DNA of 64,000 nucleotides, taken from assembly GCA_944470555.2 (NCBI GenBank), contig OX104127.1, positions 115,906,741-115,970,740 on the forward strand, in the 5' to 3' direction. The notes beneath the pieces were generated by a model. It saw only the letters and a program-made list of their open reading frames with translations, had not been told where the DNA came from and made no database searches. Within the stretch, counting starts at the first letter, position 1. Each line of letters begins with the position of its first letter. This document shows positions 11,790-22,600 of the stretch, in pieces. A program made the position numbers and the translations under genes. The DNA is from Heterobilharzia americana. Taxonomy: Eukaryota > Platyhelminthes > Trematoda > Strigeidida > Schistosomatidae.

Positions 11790-13450
11790 CAATGAACAGT
11801 AAGATTCGGTATCTGGTAGAAATAAGCAAATAAACGCATGATGAAATATAAATAAATAAACAAAATAAATATTGAGGCATTGGAATGAGAATGTTGGTAC
11901 ATGCTACTTTTTACTACACAACTGTTTGGTCGAACTTTGTAGTGATTTTTGAACAAGGTTTCTAGAGGACCCAAATGTCCAGAGTCAACGATATTCAGCG
12001 ATTTAGCTTGAGATGTTTTTGTGATCATCCTTCATCAACCAGGGCAGGTAATGTTTTCGAATTGGTTTTTCAAGGTATCGCATAGTATGGCCTGTAATCT
12101 CAGGACCACTAGGGCAATTGAACTTGTAACTACTCATTACTGAGGTTCAGTGTGCTAACTTGTCTTACACACTGACAAACCGACTTTTGACACGAGAACA
12201 CCATACCGAAGTCTTCAAACCAGAATGTTCTTCTTCGGAACTTTACAAACAGTGACGAAGGATATTTGCAGCAGTATTGCTTTTGAACCTGAGGTTCACT
12301 GAGAGCATTTTCTTCGCTGTCTAAATCTGTTACATAGTCTTACTTTCTTTCATATTTTTCCCTACAAATCTAAGTGGGTTGCTATTCTCTAACAGTACTT
12401 GTCAAAGGGTTAATAGTTCTTAAAAGAGTGTATCATCACTGCGGGGTATTTCCTACTCCAGATAACAGTGAGCGCATATGAGTCTTCTTCTTAATAACTG
12501 AAGGCACCGATGTTGAAATGTGGTCAGTTGTTAGTTTCAAGTGGGTTTTCTGTGGATGGATCTATGAACTGGATTAGAACGTCCTCTTTAGAGTTTGACA
12601 TCAAGGAAACGCAACATTGAGTTTTATTCAGCTTCTAATATAAATTAAACTGAAGTTCAACAGTCATTAAAATTCTGATTGGAGTGTGTTAGGTCTCAGT
12701 TGTCGTCACAAGCATTGAAGTTATTATCCGTGTCTGTTTGGTGTCCATGCAGTTGACTGATTGTTGAAGTTATATGAGGTTAGTCATGAAGCAGGCGGCA
12801 AGTAGGGGTTCAAGAGGTTAAAGCATAAATTTGCTTGTAAATTTCGTTGTTAAATGTAGGATTCATGTTAAACGTATGTCTCGAGAGACGTTTTTTCGTG
12901 TAGTGATTTTACAGGCCACAGTCTAGATTGCTGGGTTACATGAAGTCTTACAAGAAGCAGATTACTTCTGTAATGAATAGTGACACTATGTATAATGAAA
13001 ACATTCTTCTTTTGGACAGAATATTATCCTTAATTGACTCACTAAACTAGAGCGTATCTGAAACACTGTCTACAGGTTCAAGAATTTCCGCCAGCACTTT
13101 GCAATCGACTGAAGAGTTTATCATTCCTAGTAATGAGTGGAGAGGGGCGCCAACTTTGTGCATTTATGGCAAGCCATACATACGTGAAGTGATAGTTCCA
13201 GAAGGGTAAAAGTTGTTCGCAGAGGTCACTGCTAATGATTGGTTCGTCTTTCTATTTCATTACGAGTTTAAGGAGTTGCTGTCCTGTCTGTTCGCTTTGG
13301 TGTTTCTCATTCGTTTGCTTAAAGAACTTCTCATTGGTTGAGGAAATAAGTTAAATGTTGTCAACACAGCCACACTTAGTAATACTGTCACAGAGCATTT
13401 ATCTGAGTGGATCAGAGTAGGAGTCGTTTAATTGATTAAGATTTTCTTTC
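11790..13450 (-). pseudogene. Penelope-like element, reverse transcriptase plus GIY-YIG, decayed
   Basis: Minus-strand translation, jumping between frames, gives the PLE domains in the correct order. RMYGLP-stop-MHKVGAP (13183 to about 13142) is the PLE-type finger motif. KVLAEILEPV and then MFSLYIVSLF (about 13004-12971) give the palm motif that usually reads SLDVVSLFT. FNNEIYKQI follows, then a FLDV-like strand-turn (12597-12608), DDTL and LRFVGKNMKE. The C-terminal GIY-YIG nuclease begins near 12140 with SYKFNCPSGPE-ITGHTMRYL. KPIRKHYLPWLMKDDHKNIS follows, then a frameshifted DSGHLGPLET piece. Many stops and frameshifts make it a dead copy. PLE proteins pair a telomerase-related reverse transcriptase with this endonuclease to insert new copies; that role is family knowledge. 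This is the most complete PLE in the window. Confidence 0.85.
11930..12142 (-). pseudogene. GIY-YIG endonuclease domain of the 12 kb PLE
   Basis: One frame reads through YKFNCPSG, then ITGHTMRYLEKPIRKH and LPWLMKDDHKNISS before a stop. This matches the family pattern of a Cys-containing first strand, an (I/V)G.T.R motif with the catalytic Arg, and an EH helix. The EH glutamate appears here as KH. After a one-frame jump, VDSGHLGPLET resumes the domain. The changed residues and stops imply loss of nuclease activity. Confidence 0.8.
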
Positions 13451-13489
13451 GACAGGTTATGCTGGTCGTGGGGTTTACAGCTGAGGTAC

Positions 13490-13651
13490 TGACCAGGTCT
13501 GCTAGTTTGACCTATGTCCTTGACCTCATAGAAATTCCACGGAATTTGAGAGATTCAATTATTTTGCATAACTGAATCCACTGGATCCTTAAGTCAATAA
13601 AGCTTGTCTCTCAGTGAGCTTGTAGGTTAAAATCCCACCCTAACTCCAGCC
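13490..13651 (-). repeat. PLE-associated repeat R, copy 1
   Basis: This segment, read on the minus strand, is clearly homologous over about 150 bp to plus-strand 41094-41240. The shared block begins with GCTGGAGTTAGGGTGGGATT and continues through an 'AAGCTCACTGAGAGACAAGC'-like stretch to 'ACATAGGTCAAAC'. Here it lies upstream of the PLE reverse transcriptase. At 41 kb it lies downstream of one. No coding motif was recognised. A pseudo-LTR of a PLE would explain the two positions, but an independent repeat inserted nearby is equally possible. Confidence 0.6.
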
Positions 13652-13669
13652 TTCTAGTGGCTTACTCAC

Positions 13670-15250
13670 TTTCTTATTCCTTATATGTCAATAAGAAACA
13701 ATTTCTTAGATAATATATCTTGACTTTTCGATTGGAAATTATTCTAAAGGATATAACTTCTTTTCCACTGTCCATTTATGAACATACAATTCAAAGAATA
13801 CATTCGTCGAAGCATATTCTCCTTTTTTGCAAACATCTATTTTTTCTTTTCCTGTCATCTAAACGGATTTATTTTAATAACTAAGATGTGAAAATGTATA
13901 AATTACTTTATATTCTTGTCATCGTGACAATAACGCTATAAGCGTGTTTTAGACTCAAAGGATGTACCTCATAATTCATCAAAAGGTATCAAAGAAATAT
14001 TTTCAGCATTTATCCATTGTAATTGTTTTCTGAATTTCAAAATATTATCGATCAATAAAATTGGAAGTGAGTAAATGGAGATATACTTTCTTTTTTCATA
14101 AGACAGAAAGTATTTACGATATTTGAACGTGAAGTTTTATTTAGTTAACAAAGTAAACACTTGATGGTAAAACTACGAAATGATTAGTTCAACGGCAAAC
14201 ATAACAACTGAATCATATCATCTTACACTTTCATGGTGTTGATTGACACAATTTCGTTAAGCGCAGCTTTAGGGAAAAAATGCTAATACAAAACTGCAAA
14301 CTAAGCCGTTTGTATTTATATTATTTTATCACGAGGATCAAACTTAATTTTTTGCATAATCCAGCAGATTTCAAGTTATTTCGTCCTGAGATTCATGAGG
14401 AATTTTTCACAGTTTAGTTTTTTTCTTTCTAAAAACAACAGGATGGATTTCCCTGTTAAATTCCCAAAGATGGTTTATAAATTATTGACTGTTAACATGA
14501 CTTTATCATTCTCCTATTTTTGTTAGGTAAGGAATTAGTATCCCTTGATTCTGTTGTCTTTTTCCGTTACTTTTTAGTTTGTCCAAGCATTTGACTGGTT
14601 CTCACACTCTTCCAAACTGTGCATTGCATTCTGACCCTAAGTTAACCTTATTCTTTGTAGTCTAAAAGTTACACATCGGATACATTTCATTGCCTCAGTA
14701 TATATATGTATAAATGTTACTCCGCCTATCTCCAACACTAATTTGATTAAATTCGAATTGACTATCAAAAAGACTAACTTAGGTTACAGTGGTTCAGCAC
14801 AGTAGTGTAATTGATACGGAGTGACGGCTGATGGGGAAATGAAGACCCAGATGATTGCACAATTCAAACCATCTGCCTTCTTGTTATTCCTTCCTCAAAA
14901 ACCTATTTATTTGAGGAATAAGTTTCCTCATTGTTGCATAAACATGGTACTATTCACTGCTAGCTTTTCTGTTAATTGGTCTTTATACTGCATCCGAAAA
15001 TTACAGTGCAGATGAGTGTTTCGCTCCCTAAGTTAGTGGGCACCGTTTCGAGTGTTCAACAGAATTTATTTATTTCCTAGCATTTACGTTCAAACAGTCA
15101 CATTACTCACCATCTGGTGGCCCATTCACGTATTTAAATGATCATCGCACTAATAGGAACTGGATTTAGGAAAGTTATAACAGCAGACTTCATACATGCA
15201 CATTTTCTTCAGGTTTAACAACATTTCAGGTTGGCATTCATCAAAGGATG
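13670..15250. other. A+T-rich spacer, no recognised gene
   Basis: Low-complexity A+T-rich sequence between the 12 kb PLE and the first SINE palindrome. The only sizeable frame (14821-15015) has no family resemblance that I can see. Confidence 0.6.
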
Positions 15251-15253
15251 CTA

Positions 15254-15702
15254 TCAGTTGGAGGAGCATTGGAAACCTAAGAGTACTGAGTAACTGTTCC
15301 CTCTCAGTGTGGGACTCCTCATTACTTCAAACCTTTGACCCTGCCAGGGAACGAACCCAAGACCTTCAGGATCCACAAGCGGCACGTTACCACTGAGCTT
15401 TTGGGTAGGAAGCCAGTGGCATATGCTTACTATTTCTGTGAGTTCGTGATATAGTGCCATTCAAGTCAAACATAATGACAGTTGCTATCAGCGGCACTGG
15501 ATGCAGGTCACGCTATATCGTGAACTAACAGAAATGGGAAACACATACAATTAGATTTCGACCCAGTGGCTCAGTGCTAACGTGCTGACCTTGGAACCTG
15601 GGTTCGATCCCCGGTGGTCACGAGTGCCCACTTCTAGGAAGTCCCATGCTGGCACCAAACAACTGTCCAGTGCTCTCAGGTTTACAATATTTCTCCACCT
15701 GA
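15254..15702. mobile_element. Palindromic head-to-head SINE dimer 1
   Basis: Two tRNA-derived SINE arms face away from each other. The left arm (15254 to about 15460) reads on the minus strand and the right arm (about 15510-15702) on the plus strand. Each arm has an A-box-like stretch (GCTCAGTGGTAACGTGC in the left, GCTCAGTGCTAACGTGC in the right). Each has a B-box (GGGTTCGTTCC and GGGTTCGATCC), the internal RNA polymerase III promoter of tRNAs and SINEs. A body with a degenerate hammerhead core follows, then a tail of the type AGGTTTNCANTNTTTCTCCA. Similarity between the arms extends inward past the promoters to a centre near 15487 (CACTATATCACGAACT against CGCTATATCGTGAACT). The structure is therefore a near-perfect palindrome, not two chance neighbours. 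Whether it moves as one unit is inference. Confidence 0.75.
15630..15675 (+). ncRNA. Degenerate hammerhead-ribozyme core in SINE arm
   Basis: The right arm shows CTAGGAAG-TCCC, a loop, then a CAAAC box and ACTGTC. This aligns with the hammerhead pattern CUGANGA, stem II, GAAA and a cleavage triplet GUC. The left arm (15288-15325, minus strand) has ATGAGGAGTCCC and GGGAAC at the same places. Both have core substitutions, so neither should cleave efficiently. A majority consensus with the arms at 19 and 40 kb restores the core pattern, which is the main evidence. Confidence 0.5.
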
Positions 15703-15709
15703 TGTTAAT

Positions 15710-16475
15710 ACTCGATTATTACTGACTTGAAATCAACAAATAAATACCCACAAACCTTAGAATTGAATTACATTGCTTACTCTCAATAATGCCTATTTGG
15801 TCAAAATAAATCAAATGCTCCTTTGAAAGAAATTTTAAATTCGTTCCTTAGTTTGGGGACAAAGTCGTCAGTTGGCTTCAATGAACAGGATTGTTTGAGC
15901 AAAATTCAAGAATAACACTGCGTTCCAAATGATTTCATGATATGTTGTGTCAAGGTTTATTTCAAACGGTGTCTAACTGTTCATCGACAAAAAGTGCAGA
16001 AGCTTAAATTTGGCATGACAACTGATAGATATACCTTGAAAAGTTATCATTCTGTCTTCTAGAAAATTTCGAAAATACAGAGATAATGATATTTGAGAAT
16101 TGGTTAGTTAGCTCAACAATCATTTTGAGTTCAAGTCATGTGTATAATTCACTGTAGCTTTAACTCCATAAAATACCTGTTATTGCATAGTGCCAATTTT
16201 CACACCGTTATTCACTTTTGGATAACGACAAAAAGAAAACCTTTGTAAATTCCCCACTTAATCTTTACTCAAAGTCTAAAAGTTGCCGAAAAGTAAGTCA
16301 GATATCATCTGTCCCCTAAATTTTGGTAAGGGAGATATGACTCAGCATGCACTTTCGTAGGTAGGAGATACCGCATTTAGATAACCCATTACAGGACCTT
16401 ATGTGATCTAAAATTATTTATTGTATTTTTAGCATTTATTTCGAAACCTTTGTTGACAAATTTCCTAGTTGCAGA
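15710..16475. other. A+T-rich spacer, no recognised gene
   Basis: I see no coding or repeat signature in this stretch beyond general A+T richness. Confidence 0.5.
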
Positions 16476-16477
16476 GT

Positions 16478-16510
16478 TATATATATGTATATATATATAT
16501 ATATATATAA
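16478..16510. repeat. (TA)n microsatellite
   Basis: A run of TA dinucleotides interrupted once by TG. The more complex sequence from 16520 to about 17050 starts right after it. Confidence 0.95.
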
Positions 16511-16519
16511 CAGGCTATA

Positions 16520-17055
16520 TCAAGTCAATACACGAAAGTAACAAGTGACAGCAGGTTTATGACAAGTGGCGTCACTGGGGATATAAAAAACCAAATGAAG
16601 AATACAAGCACAGGAAAAGTATTAAAGGTAGAATGATAAGTTTTGAAACTTACCTTGGTGAAAAGTGAAAAACTTATCACCGGAATGAGTTTAGAGCAAG
16701 GCTTAATCGTATCAGAACAGACAGAGGAGAACGTTTATTTGCCTTTGTCTACAACATAAGCGAGTCAGATTTTAGGTTCATGGAAATGTTTGAACGGCTT
16801 GACAAACAGTCAGTTCGTTTGCTGCAAAAGATCTACAGTCACCAGGAGAGTAAAACGCTTGCAAAACTTTGAATAATTCTATCATGTATTCTTGCTGTCC
16901 TTTGCAAATTTTGTTCGCCTTCAGATTTTTTGGTATGATGAATGCTAAATGGCTTACACGGATAGAGTCAATCATGCCTACCGTTTGTTTAGCCATCATT
17001 GCTAGAATAAAGAGGCAATATAAGAATTTACGATGTACACATTATGAATAGATCT
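16520..17055. other. Unclassified higher-complexity segment with a hairpin
   Basis: This segment follows a (TA)n tract and is more complex than its flanks, as decayed elements often are. At 16635-16678 it holds a perfect 10-bp inverted repeat (GATAAGTTTT and AAAACTTATC) around a 23-base loop. Opposed frames of 73 codons (minus strand, 16778-16999) and 60 codons (plus strand, 16869-17051) overlap, and neither matches a family that I know. An old retroelement remnant is the simplest reading. Confidence 0.3.
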
Positions 17056-17059
17056 ACAG

Positions 17060-19345
17060 CTTTTGAATTCCATCACAGAACTAGAGAAAATCACAGAGGA
17101 GCTGCCATTTCAGAGTTGTCACTAATTTCATAAGTTTAAAGAAAAACTAAAACTCAGTTGCAAGGAAGATAATGGTTTTTTCTCGAAAAGGCGAATGTCT
17201 TCTGAGTTTTCAATTTTTTGTTTTTTCCGTGACTAAATAAGCATAATTCACAATCTGAAGATTTATAAAAACATATATGTCACTATATTTGAGATAGCAA
17301 CTGCTCTTCATTGCTTTCTTTTCAATACTTACAGTTGTATGCATTCATGTTAAATTATTATTGTATTGAACATGGTTAATGTCCTGAAGTCTGCATCTGT
17401 TCTTGTTTTTGCTTTTACAAACGCTTAACTTCGTTTTCTGTTTTCTATTTCTGCTTCCTCGCTATCTGTCTATGCATGTGTATTTAAATCAGACAATGAT
17501 GAATTGATTATCGCTCCATATTTTAATTTCAATAATATTTGATTCTATCTACTCATAATACTACATATCTTGATAATGATTTTGTAGGCGTCTCGCTTCA
17601 GCTATTTCATTACAACATTGAATTGTCATTGTTTAGTTAAAGAACGTGGATATCAACTACATTTACTCGTTAAAATATGCGTTGTTATTGAAACCGTCAA
17701 CGCTGGTCGCATGTAGTAAAAAGCTGTATATTATCACAAAGTATTCATCATCGCTTATGATCAAGCAAAAAGCTATTCAAAACCATAGTTTACGTGATGG
17801 TCCCATCTTTCGAGAATCCTTAGACGTATGCATGCAGGACTTAGTTGAGAAATCAACTAGGGGGCCATAAGATATTATTGTGAACATCTGACCACTTAGC
17901 AAATGTTTTGGGATCCACTTATTATACAACTTTTGGATGTAATCGATGATGTGGCGTGGCCATCATACAATGTCACTAGGAAGTAAGTAGATTGAATAAA
18001 GCCAAAAGGTAGAAATACACATCCTGTTTTGAGAAATCCAACTAAAGGGTTGATCAATAATGAGGAGCGGTTTGTGACTTATCTAAGAGTTCTGTGTTTA
18101 ACTTAGTCTCTTTTAGAATTAATGCTATAAGTTGAAACAATTTAGTTAACATACTATAGTATTGGGTGACCACTTCCTTAACTTTTGCACCTAAAAAAAC
18201 GCATTGTTTGACGGAAGATTCAAAGTATTTTAACAACAGTGAGAATTCTTCTGGCAATCAGCCGGCGGTATCAAAACAAACGAGTGAATAATATGAGTAT
18301 TTAACTGCAGGACTGGAAAAAGTTATTTACGAATAGAAAAGTTAGTACGATTAAAATCTGGTTCAAATACACCTTCTTGTGTAGACTTAAAAAATGTAAT
18401 TCCAAATTGATATCCCGTACAAGATGAAACAATGGTTCAGGAAGTATATTGCTGGCTACCACTTTGAAAAAAGCACATTCTATTAACTCCCACGGAATAT
18501 CGGATATTTCCTTAAATATTATTCCACAGAGAACTAAAACTCTACTTCCAATGGGATTGACTACTCTAAAAATGACGGCGTGTAAATATTATTGTACTAA
18601 AATCTTCATGGATTCATTAAGAAAACATCGTTAGTTCAAAGTCAATCAACGTAACACCTACAACTTGTCTAGTATCAGTATGAAATCATAGATAATTTTC
18701 TTTGTTTTAAGGGTTAAATTCATGACTGGCAGACATCAGATGCAGAATTATTGAAAACCTTGAGGTACTAGATACCTGTTTCACCTTTTTTTAAACCTTA
18801 TCAAATTTGCATTTCTGCAACTATGTGGAAGATCCACAATAACACCAAAAGGTCTTGTAGAGAGCACGCTACGATCCAGCCACTATATTGAGGTCCCATA
18901 GTTGACGTTTTCGTGGCCAATTCAAAATAAAGCAAAACTACTATGCACTGCCACTAACTAACGTTCATTTCTGTTTACGACTCCACTGACTTAACAGGTC
19001 AGGGCTTTTCCCTGGGACTTCGGGAAATCCATCTAAAGTTTTCTCACCAGTGAACCTTAAACAGTAATTTAATTTGTAGGAAAAAGTAGGCTTTCATGTT
19101 GAGCAATAATAATGTAATGTTCTTCTTTATAGTTTGAAATTTTTGCTCAAACCGTTTTAAAATTCATGATCAACGTGTAAGATTGTACTAAGAGCAACTA
19201 TATAATATTGGGATTTCTATTTAAGTTCTGTATGTGCTAAGTTTGCTTTTACTGTTAAATAATCAGCCTTATAACGGGACCAATCTTTTTGTGTTTCGGT
19301 GTTTATACGGGTTTATTTATAAGGCTGTATTCATTAAGGATAAAC
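17060..19345. other. A+T-rich spacer, no recognised gene
   Basis: Only short frames without recognisable motifs. A short patch near 18840-19030 is richer in G+C but shows no promoter boxes or coding signature that I can defend. Confidence 0.5.
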
Positions 19346-19443
19346 AATAGTTGGCGAAACACTGGAAACCTTGGGGGAATTAACAGCTATTTCACTCTAA
19401 TGAGAGGCTTCTCAGTAGTACGCACCTGTGACCCGGGGTCAAT

Positions 19444-19471
19444 CAGTTAGAAGTTGAGCGGATTCTAACTG
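19444..19471. repeat. Perfect hairpin at the centre of SINE dimer 2
   Basis: CAGTTAGAA and TTCTAACTG pair perfectly around a 10-base loop. The hairpin sits between the two divergent arms and may mark the palindrome's axis. Confidence 0.7.
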
Positions 19472-19614
19472 AAGACCTTGGGTGACAGTCGTGAATTGAC
19501 AGAAGTAAGAATATGAGAACCGTTGAACTTAGACTCAGTGGCTGAATGGTGAATGCGTTGGCTGAGAAACCTTAACGTCCTGATTTTGATCCCTATTGGA
19601 GGCAGGGTTTTGTA

Positions 19615-19660
19615 CTACTAAATGGTTCCAAATCGTTATGAAACAGCTGTCTTTCAGTGG
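19615..19660 (+). ncRNA. Degenerate hammerhead core, SINE dimer 2 right arm
   Basis: Shows CTACTAAATGG in place of the CUGANGA box, followed by the intact second box GAAAC and AGCTGTC. ACAGCTGT is self-complementary, as expected for a hammerhead with a very short stem III. The left arm (minus strand, about 19385-19415) keeps CTGAGAAG, a CTCT/AGAG stem and GAAAT. The first box is damaged in the right arm, so no activity is expected from it. Confidence 0.45.
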
Positions 19661-19699
19661 CTCTTTAAATGCTGTCAGTCGATGAATAATGCTAATTTA

Positions 19700-22600
19700 A
19701 TAATCTTACTACAAGTGGTTGACAAAAAAGCCATAGAATTTCAAATAAACGACAGAATGTGATTTTTGAGCAAAATACACAACTGTGGAACAGTTCGGAA
19801 GTCCTAGGAAAACTGCTTTCTTTATTTCATTTAAGCGGTAGATCAAAAAAAAACATTTGACTGTTTTTGTCATTAAATATACTGAGCATTGTTTATTTAG
19901 ATATCCTTCGCTAGTACTGTATTTCGATTTGTATCTTGTGTCATGAGGCAGTTACAGCATATGAGCTTTCTGTTATTTGCTAACTGAAAAGTAAAACAAA
20001 ATCATTTTGTTGATATGTGAGTGAAACGTTGACACTGTGGTTGGATGTTATTTTATTTCAGTTGATTTATTAAACCTTTCACACAATGAAACGGCATTAT
20101 CTATTGAATTTGGTTTCGGACTAAATTTATTGTCGGTTGTTATGTCAAGGTTGCTCCACCATTTTGAAATATGGTTTATGTAGATGTAGTTCTCGCTCCT
20201 TCTCTGCGTTACAGGTGATGACTCAGCACCTGTCGAATTCATATGGAAAATTTAAAAAAAAATATGAATTGGAACTGCATTATCTCAATTTTGAGGAGTC
20301 ACCTTGGTTCTACCATCGACAATGAATTTTATCCGTAATGAAACAAGGTAAATAATGCCCGCTAAGTGTAATATGCATTCAATAAGTCAATTGAGATGGA
20401 ATTATTTTTTCGCTGCTGGGGTCAGCATTCCCTCTTTACTTCCTTCGCTTGTGTAGGACAGTGAAATGTATGACGACAGTTGACCATAAACAGTTCACAG
20501 TTAATGCACTTCTATTCAGGGTAAACTTAAGATCAATTTGTCATATCTAATAAACAGAAGACTTTCAGAATTCAGCTAAGTGAAAAATACAAAAAAATGA
20601 TTAATATTCAACAAACAAGCTTTCTGCTGTTGCATACAACACAGAATTCCCTAACGTAAGTGAGGTAATAATGTGCGACAGCAGACTATAAAAATTATAT
20701 CATTGGATTGTGTGACCTTGTTTGTCACTGGTTAAGTGACATATATCATGAGAGAATTCTTCCTCTGAAAATCCATTTTTAATTAAGTAAATTGATTTTT
20801 CAGAAAGTCATATAAGTTTCAAAGTGGATATAAATTGAACTGGTTATTGTGTTTTGATCTTAGCACAAAGTAATTCATCTTTACCACATTCATTTTGTTA
20901 AGATCATCTCTACGTATGACTTGAAAGCGTATACTTAGAAAAATAATGTTTTTGTTCATTATAAGGTTGGTGGCGTGGATGTATGAATTTGTACACTCAA
21001 CTAAATGTTTCTTTAAACAGGGTAAAATGTTTGTTCTAGAAACATAAACATTCAACCAAGAGACCGCATCCATACTGAGGGTCTCCAACCAATGCATTAA
21101 ATTAAGATAACGTAAGCACAGAAACAAATTTAAAAAATTTGAATGTGCTCAATGAGATTTTTAGAACTGTAACAATATGAAAAAGAAAATCTACCTTCTG
21201 TGAGAGGCAAGACTAACTCTTATGCACTCCAAATCTCTGACTAAAGAAAAAAAACCTTGAATTAGGTTGTGTGTCTCTAAAATGCAGTATTTTCTGTTAT
21301 TGGGCTGATGGAGAATATTTATTAAAATAGTTGGAATTCATGGACACACTATGTGAGAAATTATAACAGAAGTACCCACTACCAAATTTTTCGCACGAAT
21401 TATTTGGCTAATTATCATACATAGCTAGTAATTAATAGCTTGTATCCACTAAATTAATAATTACAATTGCACAGTGTACGTGTGATCAGTTGCTGTTGAT
21501 AAATAAGCTGCCGGTAAATTGCTACATCAAACTCCAGCTGAAATGTTTATTCTTCAAATAGGCAACATAGATGAACGTTAAGGGTTTCACTTAAGCTGGC
21601 AATTTTCAAAATTTAGAATTTAGCAGTGTAAAAGGTACAATGATTGGATGAATATAATACTAAGGAAAATAACTAGGCTTCACTATATTCTGAGAATAAC
21701 CTTTTGACTAATAAAATTGCTGTTGTGTTAGTTTTACACGTTTGTTATTTATACAGATAACTTGAATGCATTGCACTTGATGTATACAGTATTCTGATGA
21801 TAATTAAGATGGAGATTTTATTCATGCAAACCTATTTTGAACGCTTATATTCAAAAAGAAGATATTGTCAGCATTATTCCCTAAAAGTTGTAGTTGATAT
21901 TTTCGGCAGAAGATTTTTCTATTGGCCACTTTCTCAGGTTTTCTCTTCCCTATTCTATGCAAGTTATAAGTTCACACTATGCTGAGATCTGCCAAACAAT
22001 GGTACTTCGGTAACATTTAAATAAGTAGAGATGCAATTCAGCGTAACATAAATTTTGTTAACAAACAAATGAATTCAAATTCGCTAGTAACGTGGAAATG
22101 AACACAAACCTGGAATGCAGTTGATCACGAATTCGCTGAAGGTTTCAGTGTCATCGAAACCTAGCTTTTGATCGTTTTCGTTCAGATGAATGGCTTACCT
22201 GCAAAGCTTTCGTTTGTATACTAGGCAATATAATTAGAAAGATGTTTATGTCCTTCAGACGTTTCTGCGGATGACGATGATGTTGTCCAATATGAGAATT
22301 AACGTTTGCGAGATATGGCAATCACACCTAGTCATTAAACTTGTTACTTATCATGCAATGCATGCTTTAGAATAAGTTATTTATTTGCTTATACCTAAAC
22401 AAAATAGGTGGCTGATGCAAAACTTCCGAAATAATGAAACAATTTTCAAACTTGACCTATAACTTTACACAAACACCAAAACAAATCATCTTAAATGTCA
22501 AATATATTTCGAAAAATGAACTGTCAATATAAGGCGAACATAGTTTGACACACTTTATATTTTACGATAAAAATTAATGTATTAGAAGTAAAGACAAGAC

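Larger units (their letters stand above)
19349..19690. mobile_element. Palindromic head-to-head SINE dimer 2
   Basis: This locus has the same architecture as the 15 kb dimer. A minus-strand arm starts with the outer tail (GGCGAAACACTGGAAACC, from about 19353), and a plus-strand arm runs from about 19490 to 19690. The plus arm has an A-box-like GGCTGAATGGTGAATGCGTTG and a weak B-box (GATTTTGATCCC). The inner flank (GTGAATTGACAGAAGTAAGA) matches the inner flank of the 15 kb dimer (GTGAACTAACAGAAATGGGA), so the two loci share a composite ancestor. The centre carries a perfect 9-bp hairpin at 19444-19471. The outer tail of the right arm has largely decayed. Confidence 0.65.

Noticed and set aside
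20048..20242. 64-codon minus-strand frame with mixed composition
   Set aside because: It looked protein-like at first but has no neighbouring exon signals or family match.
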